In this document: piece by piece, positions 42,838-51,404 of the stretch
How positions within the stretch are numbered: position 1 is the first letter of the stretch
Layout: each line of letters begins with the position of its first letter
Origin: UBA9926 sp018645765
GTDB lineage: Bacteria; Pseudomonadota; Gammaproteobacteria; Pseudomonadales; Azotimanducaceae
Direction: 5' to 3'
DNA: 64,000 nt
Assembly: GCA_949372755.1 (NCBI GenBank)
Contig: CASIBO010000001.1
Coordinates: 475,775-539,774 of the forward strand
Program-made: the position numbers and the translations under genes
Notes under the pieces: generated by a model
Databases searched by the model: none
Told to the model about the DNA's origin: nothing
What the model saw: the letters and a program-made list of their open reading frames with translations, nothing else

Positions 42838-43176
42838 CTACTGACTCTCGGAGACTTGATTAATGGTATACCGAGGAATCTCTATGACCAAATCCTCGTC
42901 CGCCACAACGAACTGGCAGCTTAATCGAGAATCTGGTTCCAAACCCCACGCTTTATCCAGCAGATCGTCTTCTAAGTCATCCGATGGTTCCAGGGAATCA
43001 AATCCTTCCCGAACAATCACATGGCAGGTCGTACACGCGCACGCCATCTCGCAGGCGTGCTCGATTTTAATCCCATGCGCTAAAGCCGCATCAATGAGAA
43101 CCTCACCCGGGGCAATGTCGAGCACCGCGCCGTCTGGGCAGCGTTCGATATGTGGTAAAATTACGACCTTTGGCAT
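42838..43176 (-). CDS. fdx: ISC-type 2Fe-2S ferredoxin
   Basis: A 112-aa adrenodoxin-type ferredoxin supplying electrons to the ISC machinery. Cluster cysteines are C42, C48, C51 (CEMACACTTCHV region) and C87 (RLSCQFV). It ends in an acidic and hydrophobic tail. It lies between hscA and iscX. Confidence 0.96.
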   Translation of the reverse strand: MPKVVILPHIERCPDGAVLDIAPGEVLIDAALAHGIKIEHACEMACACTTCHVIVREGFDSLEPSDDLEDDLLDKAWGLEPDSRLSCQFVVADEDLVIEIPRYTINQVSESQ

Positions 43177-43194
43177 CCTTCGTTCCTATGTAAT

Positions 43195-45096
43195 CTAGTG
43201 AGCCTCATCGGCTGTTGCTTGATTTTCGCCTAAAGCCCCATCGAGGGACTGCCCGGTTAAGGCCTTGCGGACCTCTTGATCCATGCGTTTAGCGGCAAAA
43301 TCATCGCTCGCCTGAGACAGGTTCTGCGTTTCTGCTGAAATCAGTTGAACCTGATCGCCAGCGAGGGCTACCTCGAGGGCCTGGATGCCAAGCTGAAGGG
43401 CTTGGGTTTCGTCTGGAGATAAAAGCGCAGGACCGTCTTGCTGCATCGCCGCACTGAGCGCATCGATGAGTCGCTGGCCGTCAACTCTTGCTTCGAGCAA
43501 CATCCGCGCCGCTGCATCTTCTTTAGCATATGCAAACGATGCTTTGAGCATATCGGTCACTTCTGTGTCGGATAGACCATAAGAAGGCTTGACGGTAATC
43601 GCAGCTGAAACGCCGGTCGCCAGTTCCGACGCTGAAACCGACAACAACCCATCGGCATCGACCTGAAACACGACTTGTATTTTAGCCGCCCCGGCAACCA
43701 TCGGTGGAATTCCCCTCAATTCAAATTGCGCGAGCGATCGACAATCCGCCACCTGTTCCCGCTCGCCCTGTAGGACGTGAATCAACATCGCCGTTTGTCC
43801 ATCTTTATAGGTCGTAAACTCTTGCGCGCGCTGAACCGGGATCGGTGTATTTCGGCTGATTACTTTTTCAACCAATCCACCCATGGTTTCGAGCCCCAAA
43901 GACAAAGGCAGGACATCCAGCAAGAGCATTTCGTCATCCGGCTTATTACCCACCAAGACGTCCGCCTGCAATGCCGCACCCAAGGCCACCACGCGATCTG
44001 GGTCTATTTCAGTCAACGGAGCGCGGCCAAAAAAGGCCTCAACCGCCGACCGAACCAGGGGCACTCGCGTTGAGCCGCCGACCAAGACAACTTGGTTTAT
44101 CTCGGTCGCGGTAATCCCGGCATCTCTTAAGACGCGTCTCGAGGCTTTGATCGTTTCCTCAACCAACCCTGCAGTCTTAGCTTCAAACTCGGCAAGATGA
44201 ATAGGTCCCTGCCATTGCAAGCTCGGCAAGGAAAGCGTGACATCGACCTTGCTCTGAATTGACAGCAGTTCTTTAACTCGCCGGGCCTCCGTCATCAACT
44301 GCCGACGCGATGAGGCGTCGAGACCGCCCTGGGATTGCGCTTTTTCAAGCATTAATTCTGCCATGCGTTCATCAAAGTCGTCGCCGCCTAAACCGGAATT
44401 ACCTCCGGTTGCGAGCACCTCAAACACGCCACGAGACAATCTCAGCAAGGACACGTCAAAGGTCCCGCCTCCCAGATCGAAGATCACAACAAGGCCTTCA
44501 TCTCCACTATCGAGTCCGTAAGCCACCGCCGCTGCAGTAGGCTCGTTCAACAGTCGAAGGACATTAAGACCAGCAATGGCCGCAGCATCCCGAGTGGCTT
44601 GACGTTGCGCGTCATCAAAATAGGCCGGTACGGTGATGACAACGCCGTCGAGCGGCCCGCCAAGGGTTGCGGCCCCCCGATCCGATAAAACTTTTAATAT
44701 CTCCGCTGACACTTGAACCGGGCTAATCACGCCCCCAGCCGTTTGCAGCCGCACCATACCCCCAGCGTCCGATGCAAAATCATAGCGCTGATCAGCGGCA
44801 ATGCCATCCAGGTCGGCTCGCCCTCGCCCTAGTAGTCGTTTTGCCGAGGCAATGGTATTGAAAGGCTCCGAGGCAGAAAAAGGCAATGCCTCGGCGCCGA
44901 CCGTTACGTCCGCACCGGAATAATGCACCACACTGGGCAACATACTGACGCCAGACAAATCCTTCAACACATCTACCTGGCCCGACCGAACCGCCGCAAT
45001 CAAGGAATTGGTGGTACCAAGATCGATCCCGGCAGCCCGTTTCCGCTGATGGGGGTCAAGCGCTTGTCCGGGTTCTGTAATTTGAATTAACGCCAT
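43195..45096 (-). CDS. hscA: Fe-S cluster chaperone HscA (Hsp70 family)
   Basis: A 633-aa Hsp70-type ATPase that releases clusters from IscU with HscB. AGIDLGTTNSLIAAV, the phosphate-2 loop FDLGGGTFDVSLL and the linker leading to DVLPLSLGLETMGG are visible. It is somewhat longer than E. coli HscA because of the C-terminal tail. It starts 1 bp after hscB. Confidence 0.97.
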   Translation of the reverse strand: MALIQITEPGQALDPHQRKRAAGIDLGTTNSLIAAVRSGQVDVLKDLSGVSMLPSVVHYSGADVTVGAEALPFSASEPFNTIASAKRLLGRGRADLDGIAADQRYDFASDAGGMVRLQTAGGVISPVQVSAEILKVLSDRGAATLGGPLDGVVITVPAYFDDAQRQATRDAAAIAGLNVLRLLNEPTAAAVAYGLDSGDEGLVVIFDLGGGTFDVSLLRLSRGVFEVLATGGNSGLGGDDFDERMAELMLEKAQSQGGLDASSRRQLMTEARRVKELLSIQSKVDVTLSLPSLQWQGPIHLAEFEAKTAGLVEETIKASRRVLRDAGITATEINQVVLVGGSTRVPLVRSAVEAFFGRAPLTEIDPDRVVALGAALQADVLVGNKPDDEMLLLDVLPLSLGLETMGGLVEKVISRNTPIPVQRAQEFTTYKDGQTAMLIHVLQGEREQVADCRSLAQFELRGIPPMVAGAAKIQVVFQVDADGLLSVSASELATGVSAAITVKPSYGLSDTEVTDMLKASFAYAKEDAAARMLLEARVDGQRLIDALSAAMQQDGPALLSPDETQALQLGIQALEVALAGDQVQLISAETQNLSQASDDFAAKRMDQEVRKALTGQSLDGALGENQATADEAH

Positions 45097-45097
45097 A

Positions 45098-45619
45098 CTA
45101 ATAACCCAGTAATTCTTCTTCGAGGGCTTTAGCGCCCTGTGAAAGCTTGCCCAAAAATTGCATGCGGTACACGCAGATTGTTGCTTCAGTCAGCGCGGCT
45201 GCTTTGAAGTAGTCGTTGAACACTCGTGCTTCAGCGCTTTGTTTTTCGGCCAGCGCTTGTATAAATGCCTCAGCTCGAGTTAGAGACCCTACCTGCCGGA
45301 TCTCATCCAGCGTTTCACGAAGCTCGATTTGCTCAAATAGGAATGCCGGATCGAGCGTTGGATTCTGAGCCAGCACGACCCCTTGAAGATCAAGCAAATA
45401 GCTCGCGCGGGCTAAAGGCTCTGCTAACGTTGCATACGCCTCATTAACCTGGGTTGCCCACTGCGTGGCCAATCGTTCTGCTTGATCTCCTTGCCCTGCA
45501 TATCGGTCAGGGTGCACCCGCCTTTGCAGCGCTTGATAACGCGCACTGAGGTCTGCCAAATCAAGATCAAACGCCACGCCGATTTGAAATATTTCAAAGA
45601 AATTTTGGCTAAAATTCAA
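45098..45619 (-). CDS. hscB: Co-chaperone HscB (Hsc20)
   Basis: A 173-aa J-domain protein with the HPD motif in RVHPDRYAG (about residue 36-38) and a C-terminal IscU-binding three-helix bundle (from about 90). It recruits IscU to HscA. It sits 13 bp after iscA in the operon. Confidence 0.95.
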   Translation of the reverse strand: MNFSQNFFEIFQIGVAFDLDLADLSARYQALQRRVHPDRYAGQGDQAERLATQWATQVNEAYATLAEPLARASYLLDLQGVVLAQNPTLDPAFLFEQIELRETLDEIRQVGSLTRAEAFIQALAEKQSAEARVFNDYFKAAALTEATICVYRMQFLGKLSQGAKALEEELLGY

Positions 45620-45632
45620 CAGGCCTACTCAG

Positions 45633-45956
45633 CTAAACGGTAAAGCTTTCGCCGCAGCCGCACTCACCTTTGACATTGGGGTTTCGAAACTCAAAGCCTT
45701 CGTTCAAGCCTTGCTTCACGTAATCCATTTCGGTGCCGTCGACATAAATCAAACTCTTAGGATCTATATAGACTTTCACGCCCTGAGTCTCGAAGCTCAC
45801 ATCTTCTTCGGCGGGCTGATCGACGGGCTCGATCACATACATGAGTCCCGAACAGCCGGTGGTTTTAACCGCCAGGCGTATGCCAAGCCCACGCCCACGG
45901 CTTTGTAAAAACCCATGGACATGACGCGCCGCCGTATCTGTCAAACTAATATTCAT
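45633..45956 (-). CDS. iscA: A-type Fe-S carrier IscA
   Basis: A 107-aa HesB-fold carrier with the three conserved cysteines: C35 (TTGCSGLMY) and the C99-G-C101 pair (GECGCGESF). It passes clusters or iron to targets. The order iscU-iscA-hscB is canonical. Confidence 0.97.
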   Translation of the reverse strand: MNISLTDTAARHVHGFLQSRGRGLGIRLAVKTTGCSGLMYVIEPVDQPAEEDVSFETQGVKVYIDPKSLIYVDGTEMDYVKQGLNEGFEFRNPNVKGECGCGESFTV

Positions 45957-45990
45957 AAAAACCCCTAAAATCGCCCTAACCGGCCGCGAC

Positions 45991-46380
45991 CTACACCTGT
46001 GCCGCTAGTTTCTTACGGTAGTCTTCGACGGCTGCTTTAATCGCATCCTCGGCCAGCACCGAGCAATGAATCTTGACCGGTGGCAGTGCCAATTCTTCAG
46101 CAATTTCAGTGTTCTTGATCTGCGCCGCATCATCAAGGGTTCGTCCCTTAACCCACTCGGTCAGTAATGAGCTCGAGGCAATCGCTGAGCCACACCCATA
46201 GGTCTTAAATTTTGCGTCCTCAATGATGCCCTCACCATTTACTTTAATTTGAAGTCGCATCACATCACCACAGGCCGGCGCTCCCACCATCCCGGTTCCA
46301 ATTTGGTCATCCTGATCATCGAATTTACCGACATTTCTAGGATTCTGATAATGATCCATTACCTGGTCGCTATACGCCAT
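45991..46380 (-). CDS. iscU: Fe-S scaffold protein IscU
   Basis: A 129-aa scaffold. Ligand cysteines appear in GAPACGD (C37), YGCGSAIAS (C63) and VKIHCSVLAED (C106), with the LPPVK motif bound by HscA just before the last. It lies 33 bp downstream of iscS. Confidence 0.98.
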   Translation of the reverse strand: MAYSDQVMDHYQNPRNVGKFDDQDDQIGTGMVGAPACGDVMRLQIKVNGEGIIEDAKFKTYGCGSAIASSSLLTEWVKGRTLDDAAQIKNTEIAEELALPPVKIHCSVLAEDAIKAAVEDYRKKLAAQV

Positions 46381-46413
46381 TTTGACTGCTCCGTTTACTC
46401 GCTGTATTTCGCG

Positions 46414-47628
46414 CTAGTGCGCTGCCCATTCTATACTGTCTAGATCAACGCCGTCCTTATACATGTCCCAAAGAGGCGATAATTCCCGTAATTTTTCAAC
46501 CGCGTGCCGAACCTGCTCGATCGCGCCGTCCACATCTTCTTCCGTGGTGAACCGTCCAACGGAAAAACGCAAAGAGCTATGAGCCAGCTCATCATTCATA
46601 CCAAGCGCTCTTAAGACGTAAGACGGCTCAAGACTTGCTGAGGTGCAGGCTGAGCCACTCGACAAAGCAATTTCAGGCAGCGACATAATGAGCGACTCGC
46701 CCTCAACATAATTGAAACTAATATTGATAATGCCAGGGACATGGGCGTTCAGGTCGCCATTGACGTAGACCTCTTCCATATCGTCAAACCCTTGCCGAAG
46801 GCGCTCGCGCAACGCCAAGGTTCTGGCCGCCTCAGAGGCCATTTCCATCTGAGCGATTCTGCAACATTCGCCCATTCCGACTAATTGGTGCGTTGCCAAA
46901 GTACCTGACCGCATTCCGCGCTCATGCCCGCCGCCATGCATCTGGGCCTCTAAGCGCACTCTCGGCTTCCGCCTAACATATAAAACGCCAACGCCTTTCG
47001 GCCCGTACATCTTGTGTGCAGACAAGGACATTAAATCCACTTTCAGCGTCTCTAAGTCGACTGGAATCTTGCCGGCACTCTGCGCCGCATCCACATGGTA
47101 AAACACCTTGGCCGCTCGGCAGACCTCACCAATGCCCGCGATGTCATTAATTACACCGATTTCGTTGTTAACGTGCATGATCGACACTAAGGTCGTGTCC
47201 TCACGAATCGCGTCGGCCACTTGCTGGGGTGTAATCAGTCCATCTTCGCCCGGCTCGAGGTAGGTGACCTCATAACCATCGCGCTCTAGATGACGGCAAG
47301 TATCTAAAACCGCCTTATGCTCAATTTTCGAGGTAATAAGGTGCTTGCCTTTGCCTTTGTAGAACTGTGCGATCCCTTTAATCGCAAGGTTATCGGACTC
47401 GGTTGCCCCGGAGGTCCAGACAATCTCTCGAGGATCGCAATTGAGCAGGTCTGCGACCTGCTTACGGGCGAGCTCAACGGCTTCCTCAGCCTCCCAACCA
47501 AACTTATGCGAGCGGCTAGCTGGGTTACCGAAGTTCCCTTCCGTCACCAGGCATTCGCTCATTTTCTGGGCGACTCTAGGGTCGACCGGCGTGGTCGCTG
47601 CATAATCAAAATAAACCGGTGCTTTCAT
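46414..47628 (-). CDS. iscS: Cysteine desulfurase IscS
   Basis: A 404-aa PLP enzyme that takes sulfur from cysteine. The PLP lysine is in SLSAHKMYGPKG (about residue 206), and the persulfide cysteine is in SSGSACTSASLEPS (about 328), in the long loop of class I enzymes. It follows iscR by 16 bp. Confidence 0.98.
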   Translation of the reverse strand: MKAPVYFDYAATTPVDPRVAQKMSECLVTEGNFGNPASRSHKFGWEAEEAVELARKQVADLLNCDPREIVWTSGATESDNLAIKGIAQFYKGKGKHLITSKIEHKAVLDTCRHLERDGYEVTYLEPGEDGLITPQQVADAIREDTTLVSIMHVNNEIGVINDIAGIGEVCRAAKVFYHVDAAQSAGKIPVDLETLKVDLMSLSAHKMYGPKGVGVLYVRRKPRVRLEAQMHGGGHERGMRSGTLATHQLVGMGECCRIAQMEMASEAARTLALRERLRQGFDDMEEVYVNGDLNAHVPGIINISFNYVEGESLIMSLPEIALSSGSACTSASLEPSYVLRALGMNDELAHSSLRFSVGRFTTEEDVDGAIEQVRHAVEKLRELSPLWDMYKDGVDLDSIEWAAH

Positions 47629-47644
47629 TGTTTCCTCAATCTCA

Positions 47645-48124
47645 TTAATCCGTTAGTTGTACGGCTTGGATTCCGATCTGGTCGTATTGGTCCAGTGCTT
47701 GCTTGGCGGCAATCGCGCGTACCTGATTCTTTTGAACAAGACTCGCCAAGTTAACCCCTTTCAAAAAACTGTGGATCTGATCACTTAAATCCGACCAAAG
47801 TTCGTGGGTCAAACACATCTCGCCGCCCTGACAATCGGCCTTGCCACCACATCGAGTTGCATCCACCGACTCATCCACTGAGGCGACGATATCCGCGACA
47901 TCAATATCGTGACTATCCCGACCCAACCGGTATCCACCCCCGGGCCCACGGACACTCAAAACCAGATGATTCGCCTTTAGCTTTGCAAACAACTGCTCAA
48001 GGTACGGCTGACTGATCGACTGCCGTTCGGAGATTTCACTCAAAGAAATTGGGCCCTGGTCGCCATAAACCGCCAAATCCACCATAGCGGTAACCGCATA
48101 TCGACCTTTTGCTGTCAGCTTCAT
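47645..48124 (-). CDS. iscR: Fe-S-responsive regulator IscR
   Basis: A 159-aa Rrf2-family regulator. A winged helix (LSEISERQSISQPYLEQLFA) is followed by the 2Fe-2S cysteines C92, C98 and C104 (RCGGKADCQGGEMCL). It represses the isc operon when holding its cluster. It is the first gene of the operon; the 373-bp upstream gap should hold the promoter. Confidence 0.96.
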   Translation of the reverse strand: MKLTAKGRYAVTAMVDLAVYGDQGPISLSEISERQSISQPYLEQLFAKLKANHLVLSVRGPGGGYRLGRDSHDIDVADIVASVDESVDATRCGGKADCQGGEMCLTHELWSDLSDQIHSFLKGVNLASLVQKNQVRAIAAKQALDQYDQIGIQAVQLTD

Positions 48125-48497
48125 CGCTTTGTCTGGTCTCCAGTCGTGTGTACCATGGCGTCGCTCTCACCAGCGCTTGCTGCTTACTAAACCGCCTCAT
48201 CTAACTCGCGCTCTCAATCCATTACATTGAGACGCCGAATCTTTCCCACTTATGGTCCTTCCTGTTACCAAGAAGCTTCCTCTGCCTGAATCCGCTTTTC
48301 CGAGCCTGAGCCCACACCTGAAAAGTGGGCCGGTCGGCGCTTTACCGAGATTCATTTCGATCAAGGCACGCGCCTTTTAACCGCGACCCGCATAAGAGCG
48401 CATCACAGCGACCCAAATATCAGCCAATCTGAGCCAGGCTGGTAGTTTAATGCAGGCGCCCATAATAACCAAGCGTTTTAGTCGGGTATCCAACCTT
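48125..48497. other. Gap between iscR and trmJ
   Basis: There is no cysE here, although serine acetyltransferase often occupies this place in gammaproteobacteria. I see no clear IscR box. A 42-codon plus-strand frame from 48252 has no ribosome site and no recognisable family. I assign the region to promoter and leader of isc plus the 3' flank of trmJ. Confidence 0.4.
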
Positions 48498-49241
48498 TTA
48501 GGATTTACTTCGAGTCGTATCATTAACCGCTTTCAGGAAACCTCTTAAAATTGAAATTTCCATCTGATCCGGTTCAATCCGCAGGAACAAACGCCTTAGC
48601 CGGGTTAGCAATTGTCGGGGATTGTCAGGGTCATGGAAACCAACCTCCGCCAAGGTCGTTTCAAGGTGCCCAAAAAAGTGCTCAAGATCGGTATTGGTTG
48701 CGGGCAGTTGATCCCAGACCCGCTCTGGGACTTGGGCTTCGCTGGCGCAAAACAATTCATAACCCAGCACCTGAACGGCCATCGCTAAGTTTAAGGAGCT
48801 GTAAGCCTCACTTGTTGGAATGTTCACGTGATACTGGCATTGCTGCAGTTCTTCGTTCTTCAGCCCTTTCGATTCGCGGCCAAAAACGATCGCAATGTCA
48901 CCGGCCGACGCGCCGTGCTCGGTGATTTTGATCGCGGCTTCCTTAGGCGTCACTAATGGCCACGGAATTCGTCGTTGCCGAGCCGATGTCCCGAGCACCA
49001 GGCTGCAGTCGCTGATCGCTTCCTGCAAACTGGCGCACACCACGACTTGATCCAATACATCACTCGCGCTCGCCGCCCGAAAAACCGCTTTTTCATTTGG
49101 GTAGTCAAGGGGTTGCACCAAATAAAGGCGATCCAACCCCATGTTTTTCATTGCCCTAGCCGCGGCACCAATATTGCCTGGATGGGAGGTTTCAACCAAG
49201 ACAATGCGCACTTTTGCCCGCAATGGATGGGGGTTCGTCAT
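48498..49241 (-). CDS. trmJ: tRNA (cytidine/uridine-2'-O)-methyltransferase TrmJ
   Basis: A 247-aa SPOUT-family enzyme modifying position 32 of tRNAs. VLVETSHPGNIGAAARAMKN and the knot motifs VFGRESKGLKNEEL and NIPTSEAYSSLNLAMAVQVL are visible. It is divergent from suhB by 78 bp, the usual arrangement. Confidence 0.94.
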   Translation of the reverse strand: MTNPHPLRAKVRIVLVETSHPGNIGAAARAMKNMGLDRLYLVQPLDYPNEKAVFRAASASDVLDQVVVCASLQEAISDCSLVLGTSARQRRIPWPLVTPKEAAIKITEHGASAGDIAIVFGRESKGLKNEELQQCQYHVNIPTSEAYSSLNLAMAVQVLGYELFCASEAQVPERVWDQLPATNTDLEHFFGHLETTLAEVGFHDPDNPRQLLTRLRRLFLRIEPDQMEISILRGFLKAVNDTTRSKS

Positions 49242-49319
49242 GATGAAGATCCTTTTGTCTACTGTTCAGCGAGGCAGATCTGATATGATGCGCCCTCTTT
49301 CAGCCACACCGAACACCCT

Positions 49320-50108
49320 ATGGAACCGATGATCAATATTGCGCTGCGGGCTGCCAGAGAAGCAGCCCGTCATATCGTTCGAGCTTACGATCGCCCAGAC
49401 CTCGTTAAAACCTCTGAGAAGGGCACGAATGATTTCGTGACAAATGTCGACCGAGAGGCGGAACAGATTATATCAGACTCCATCCGAAAAACATTTCCGA
49501 GCCATGCGATCACGGGTGAGGAAGGCGCGAAAACCGAGGCAACGCGAAACTCAGATTACCATTGGGTCATCGACCCCATCGACGGCACAACCAATTTTAG
49601 TCGACAAATTCCGCACTTCTGCGTCTCAATCGCTTGCATGGAATTAGGCAAGTTGAAACACGGGGTCATCATCAACCCCATTACGCAAGAGGAATTTATC
49701 GCCTCACGAGGGCGCGGCGCGCAACTCAACGGACGAAAGATTCGCGTCTCTAACCGCGAGAAACCGGAGGGCGGGCTCTTTGCAAGCGCTGGTTCCTATC
49801 GGCACGACCGATTTGAAGGCCATAGCAAAACCGTGGCGGCCTTGGTAGATGCCGGCGGCAATTACCGCGAGCCTGGCAGCGCCGCGCTTGAACTCGCCTC
49901 ACTCGCAGCGGGTCGAATCGACGGTGTTTGGATGCATAACCTTGCGCTGTGGGATATCGCGGCCGGTTGCCTGATCGTTCAAGAGGCCGGCGGATTGATT
50001 GGCGATTTTGAAGGCGGCCTTGAGCACTTAAAATCCGGCAACTTGGTTGCAGCAAACCCTAGGCTGTTTAAGACCCTTGGGTCGCTCACTCGGTCGCACC
50101 TAACCTAA
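49320..50108 (+). CDS. suhB: Inositol-1-monophosphatase family protein SuhB
   Basis: A 262-aa Mg-dependent phosphatase, also known as a partner of rRNA antitermination complexes. Metal-binding motifs are TGEEGA, DPIDGTTNF (near residue 82) and LWDIAAGCLIVQEAGG (near 212). The start could be 49320 or the ATG at 49329. Divergent from trmJ. Confidence 0.93.
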   Translation: MEPMINIALRAAREAARHIVRAYDRPDLVKTSEKGTNDFVTNVDREAEQIISDSIRKTFPSHAITGEEGAKTEATRNSDYHWVIDPIDGTTNFSRQIPHFCVSIACMELGKLKHGVIINPITQEEFIASRGRGAQLNGRKIRVSNREKPEGGLFASAGSYRHDRFEGHSKTVAALVDAGGNYREPGSAALELASLAAGRIDGVWMHNLALWDIAAGCLIVQEAGGLIGDFEGGLEHLKSGNLVAANPRLFKTLGSLTRSHLT

Positions 50109-50462
50109 GCGCCATCTAGTGCCAAACGTTCTAGTCTTTGCAAGCCCTAAACCTTCAAGCTCTGCCTTAAGGAAATTCAACCGGGTCTTACTGGCGGTTC
50201 AGGTCAACGACCCGCCACACTGATCTTCTGAAACCCCTTGCGACGCCCTCTTGACCCACGACGGTTGTCCGGGACTTCGCTCATCGCCGCGCCGAACGCG
50301 GTCCTCACTGCATCGCGTCTGAACCAACCCATCACTTTGGGGATTGCAGAAGCCCTGTTTCGCGTTTCAAACTACGATGCGCTGTGATCGCCAGCGCAGG
50401 CCATTGCATCAGTGCCTTTATTTCAATGCAGCAAGTGGGAACTTACTTGCCACTTCAAGCCG
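50109..50462. other. Gap between suhB and secF
   Basis: Convergent 3' ends. No gene seen. A perfect 6-bp stem aagtgg/ccactt (50433-50455) lies 8 bp after the secF stop and could end the secDF transcript, although no T-tract follows. Confidence 0.4.
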
Positions 50463-51404
50463 CTATGGCTCACCATCCAGATCAGCGCCTTCCTTGACGG
50501 GAACAATAAGATCTTCTCGACTTAAATTCAGCCTTAGCAGGACATTCGCCGCAACGTAGATTGAAGAATAGGTCCCGACCACGACACCGATAATCAAAGC
50601 TATCGCAAAACCCCGGATTAATTCACCGCCCAAAATCAGCAGTGCAAACAGCACCAGAAGGGTTGTTAACGACGTGATCATCGTACGCCCCAGCGTCTGG
50701 TTCAAAGACTCGTCAATAATATCGCTTGATTTGCCGCGTCGCGACTGACGAAAGTTCTCCCGAATTCGGTCAGACACTACAATGGTGTCGTTCAAAGAAT
50801 AGCCGATGACCGCCAGCAGCGCCGCCAGCACGGTTAAATCAAACTCCCAACGTAACAACGAAAAAATCCCCAAGGTGAACAAAACGTCGTGAAAAAGCGC
50901 AATCACCGCGCCCAATGCAAATTTCAGCTGGAACCGAAACGACACATACAGCAACACCATCGCCAGCGCCGCCAGCAGACCCAAACCGCCCTGATTCGCA
51001 AGTTCTTCGCCAACCGCCGGGCCAACAAACTCGCTCCGTCTCAGATCAATCTGCCCGTCTGCAGCCGTGCTCAATGCGGCGAACAACCTGTCGCCTAAGC
51101 GCGCATTATCTTTGTCTGACAACAATTTTTGAGGCGGCATGCGAACCAAGATGTCCCGATCCGAGCCGAAATATTGCACCACATGACCATTCCAGCCCGC
51201 GTTATCCAGATTCAAACGAATCTGCTCGGGATTTGTGGGCGCCGGATAACTCACTTCGACCAGCGTACCCCCGGTGAAATCCAAACCCCAGTTCAAGCTC
51301 TGAATGCTCAAACTTGCGGCCGCGCCCAGCAAAAGCGCGACCGAACACCAGGCCGCAACCTGGCGATACTTCATGAACGGGACCATTTTCATCACTGCGA
51401 CCAC
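50463..51404 (-). CDS. secF: Protein translocase subunit SecF
   Basis: A 313-aa membrane protein of the SecDF proton-driven translocation motor. The N-terminal helix is followed by LNWGLDFTGGTLVEV, then a six-helix domain with ALLAVIGYSLNDTIVVSDRI. It overlaps secD by 13 bp. The C-terminal tail ends acidic. Confidence 0.96.
   Translation of the reverse strand: MVAVMKMVPFMKYRQVAAWCSVALLLGAAASLSIQSLNWGLDFTGGTLVEVSYPAPTNPEQIRLNLDNAGWNGHVVQYFGSDRDILVRMPPQKLLSDKDNARLGDRLFAALSTAADGQIDLRRSEFVGPAVGEELANQGGLGLLAALAMVLLYVSFRFQLKFALGAVIALFHDVLFTLGIFSLLRWEFDLTVLAALLAVIGYSLNDTIVVSDRIRENFRQSRRGKSSDIIDESLNQTLGRTMITSLTTLLVLFALLILGGELIRGFAIALIIGVVVGTYSSIYVAANVLLRLNLSREDLIVPVKEGADLDGEP

Noticed and set aside
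48252..48380. 42-codon plus-strand frame upstream of iscR
   Set aside because: No Shine-Dalgarno, proline/serine-rich text and no recognisable motif. Also considered as a cysE remnant, but no acetyltransferase hexapeptide pattern is present.
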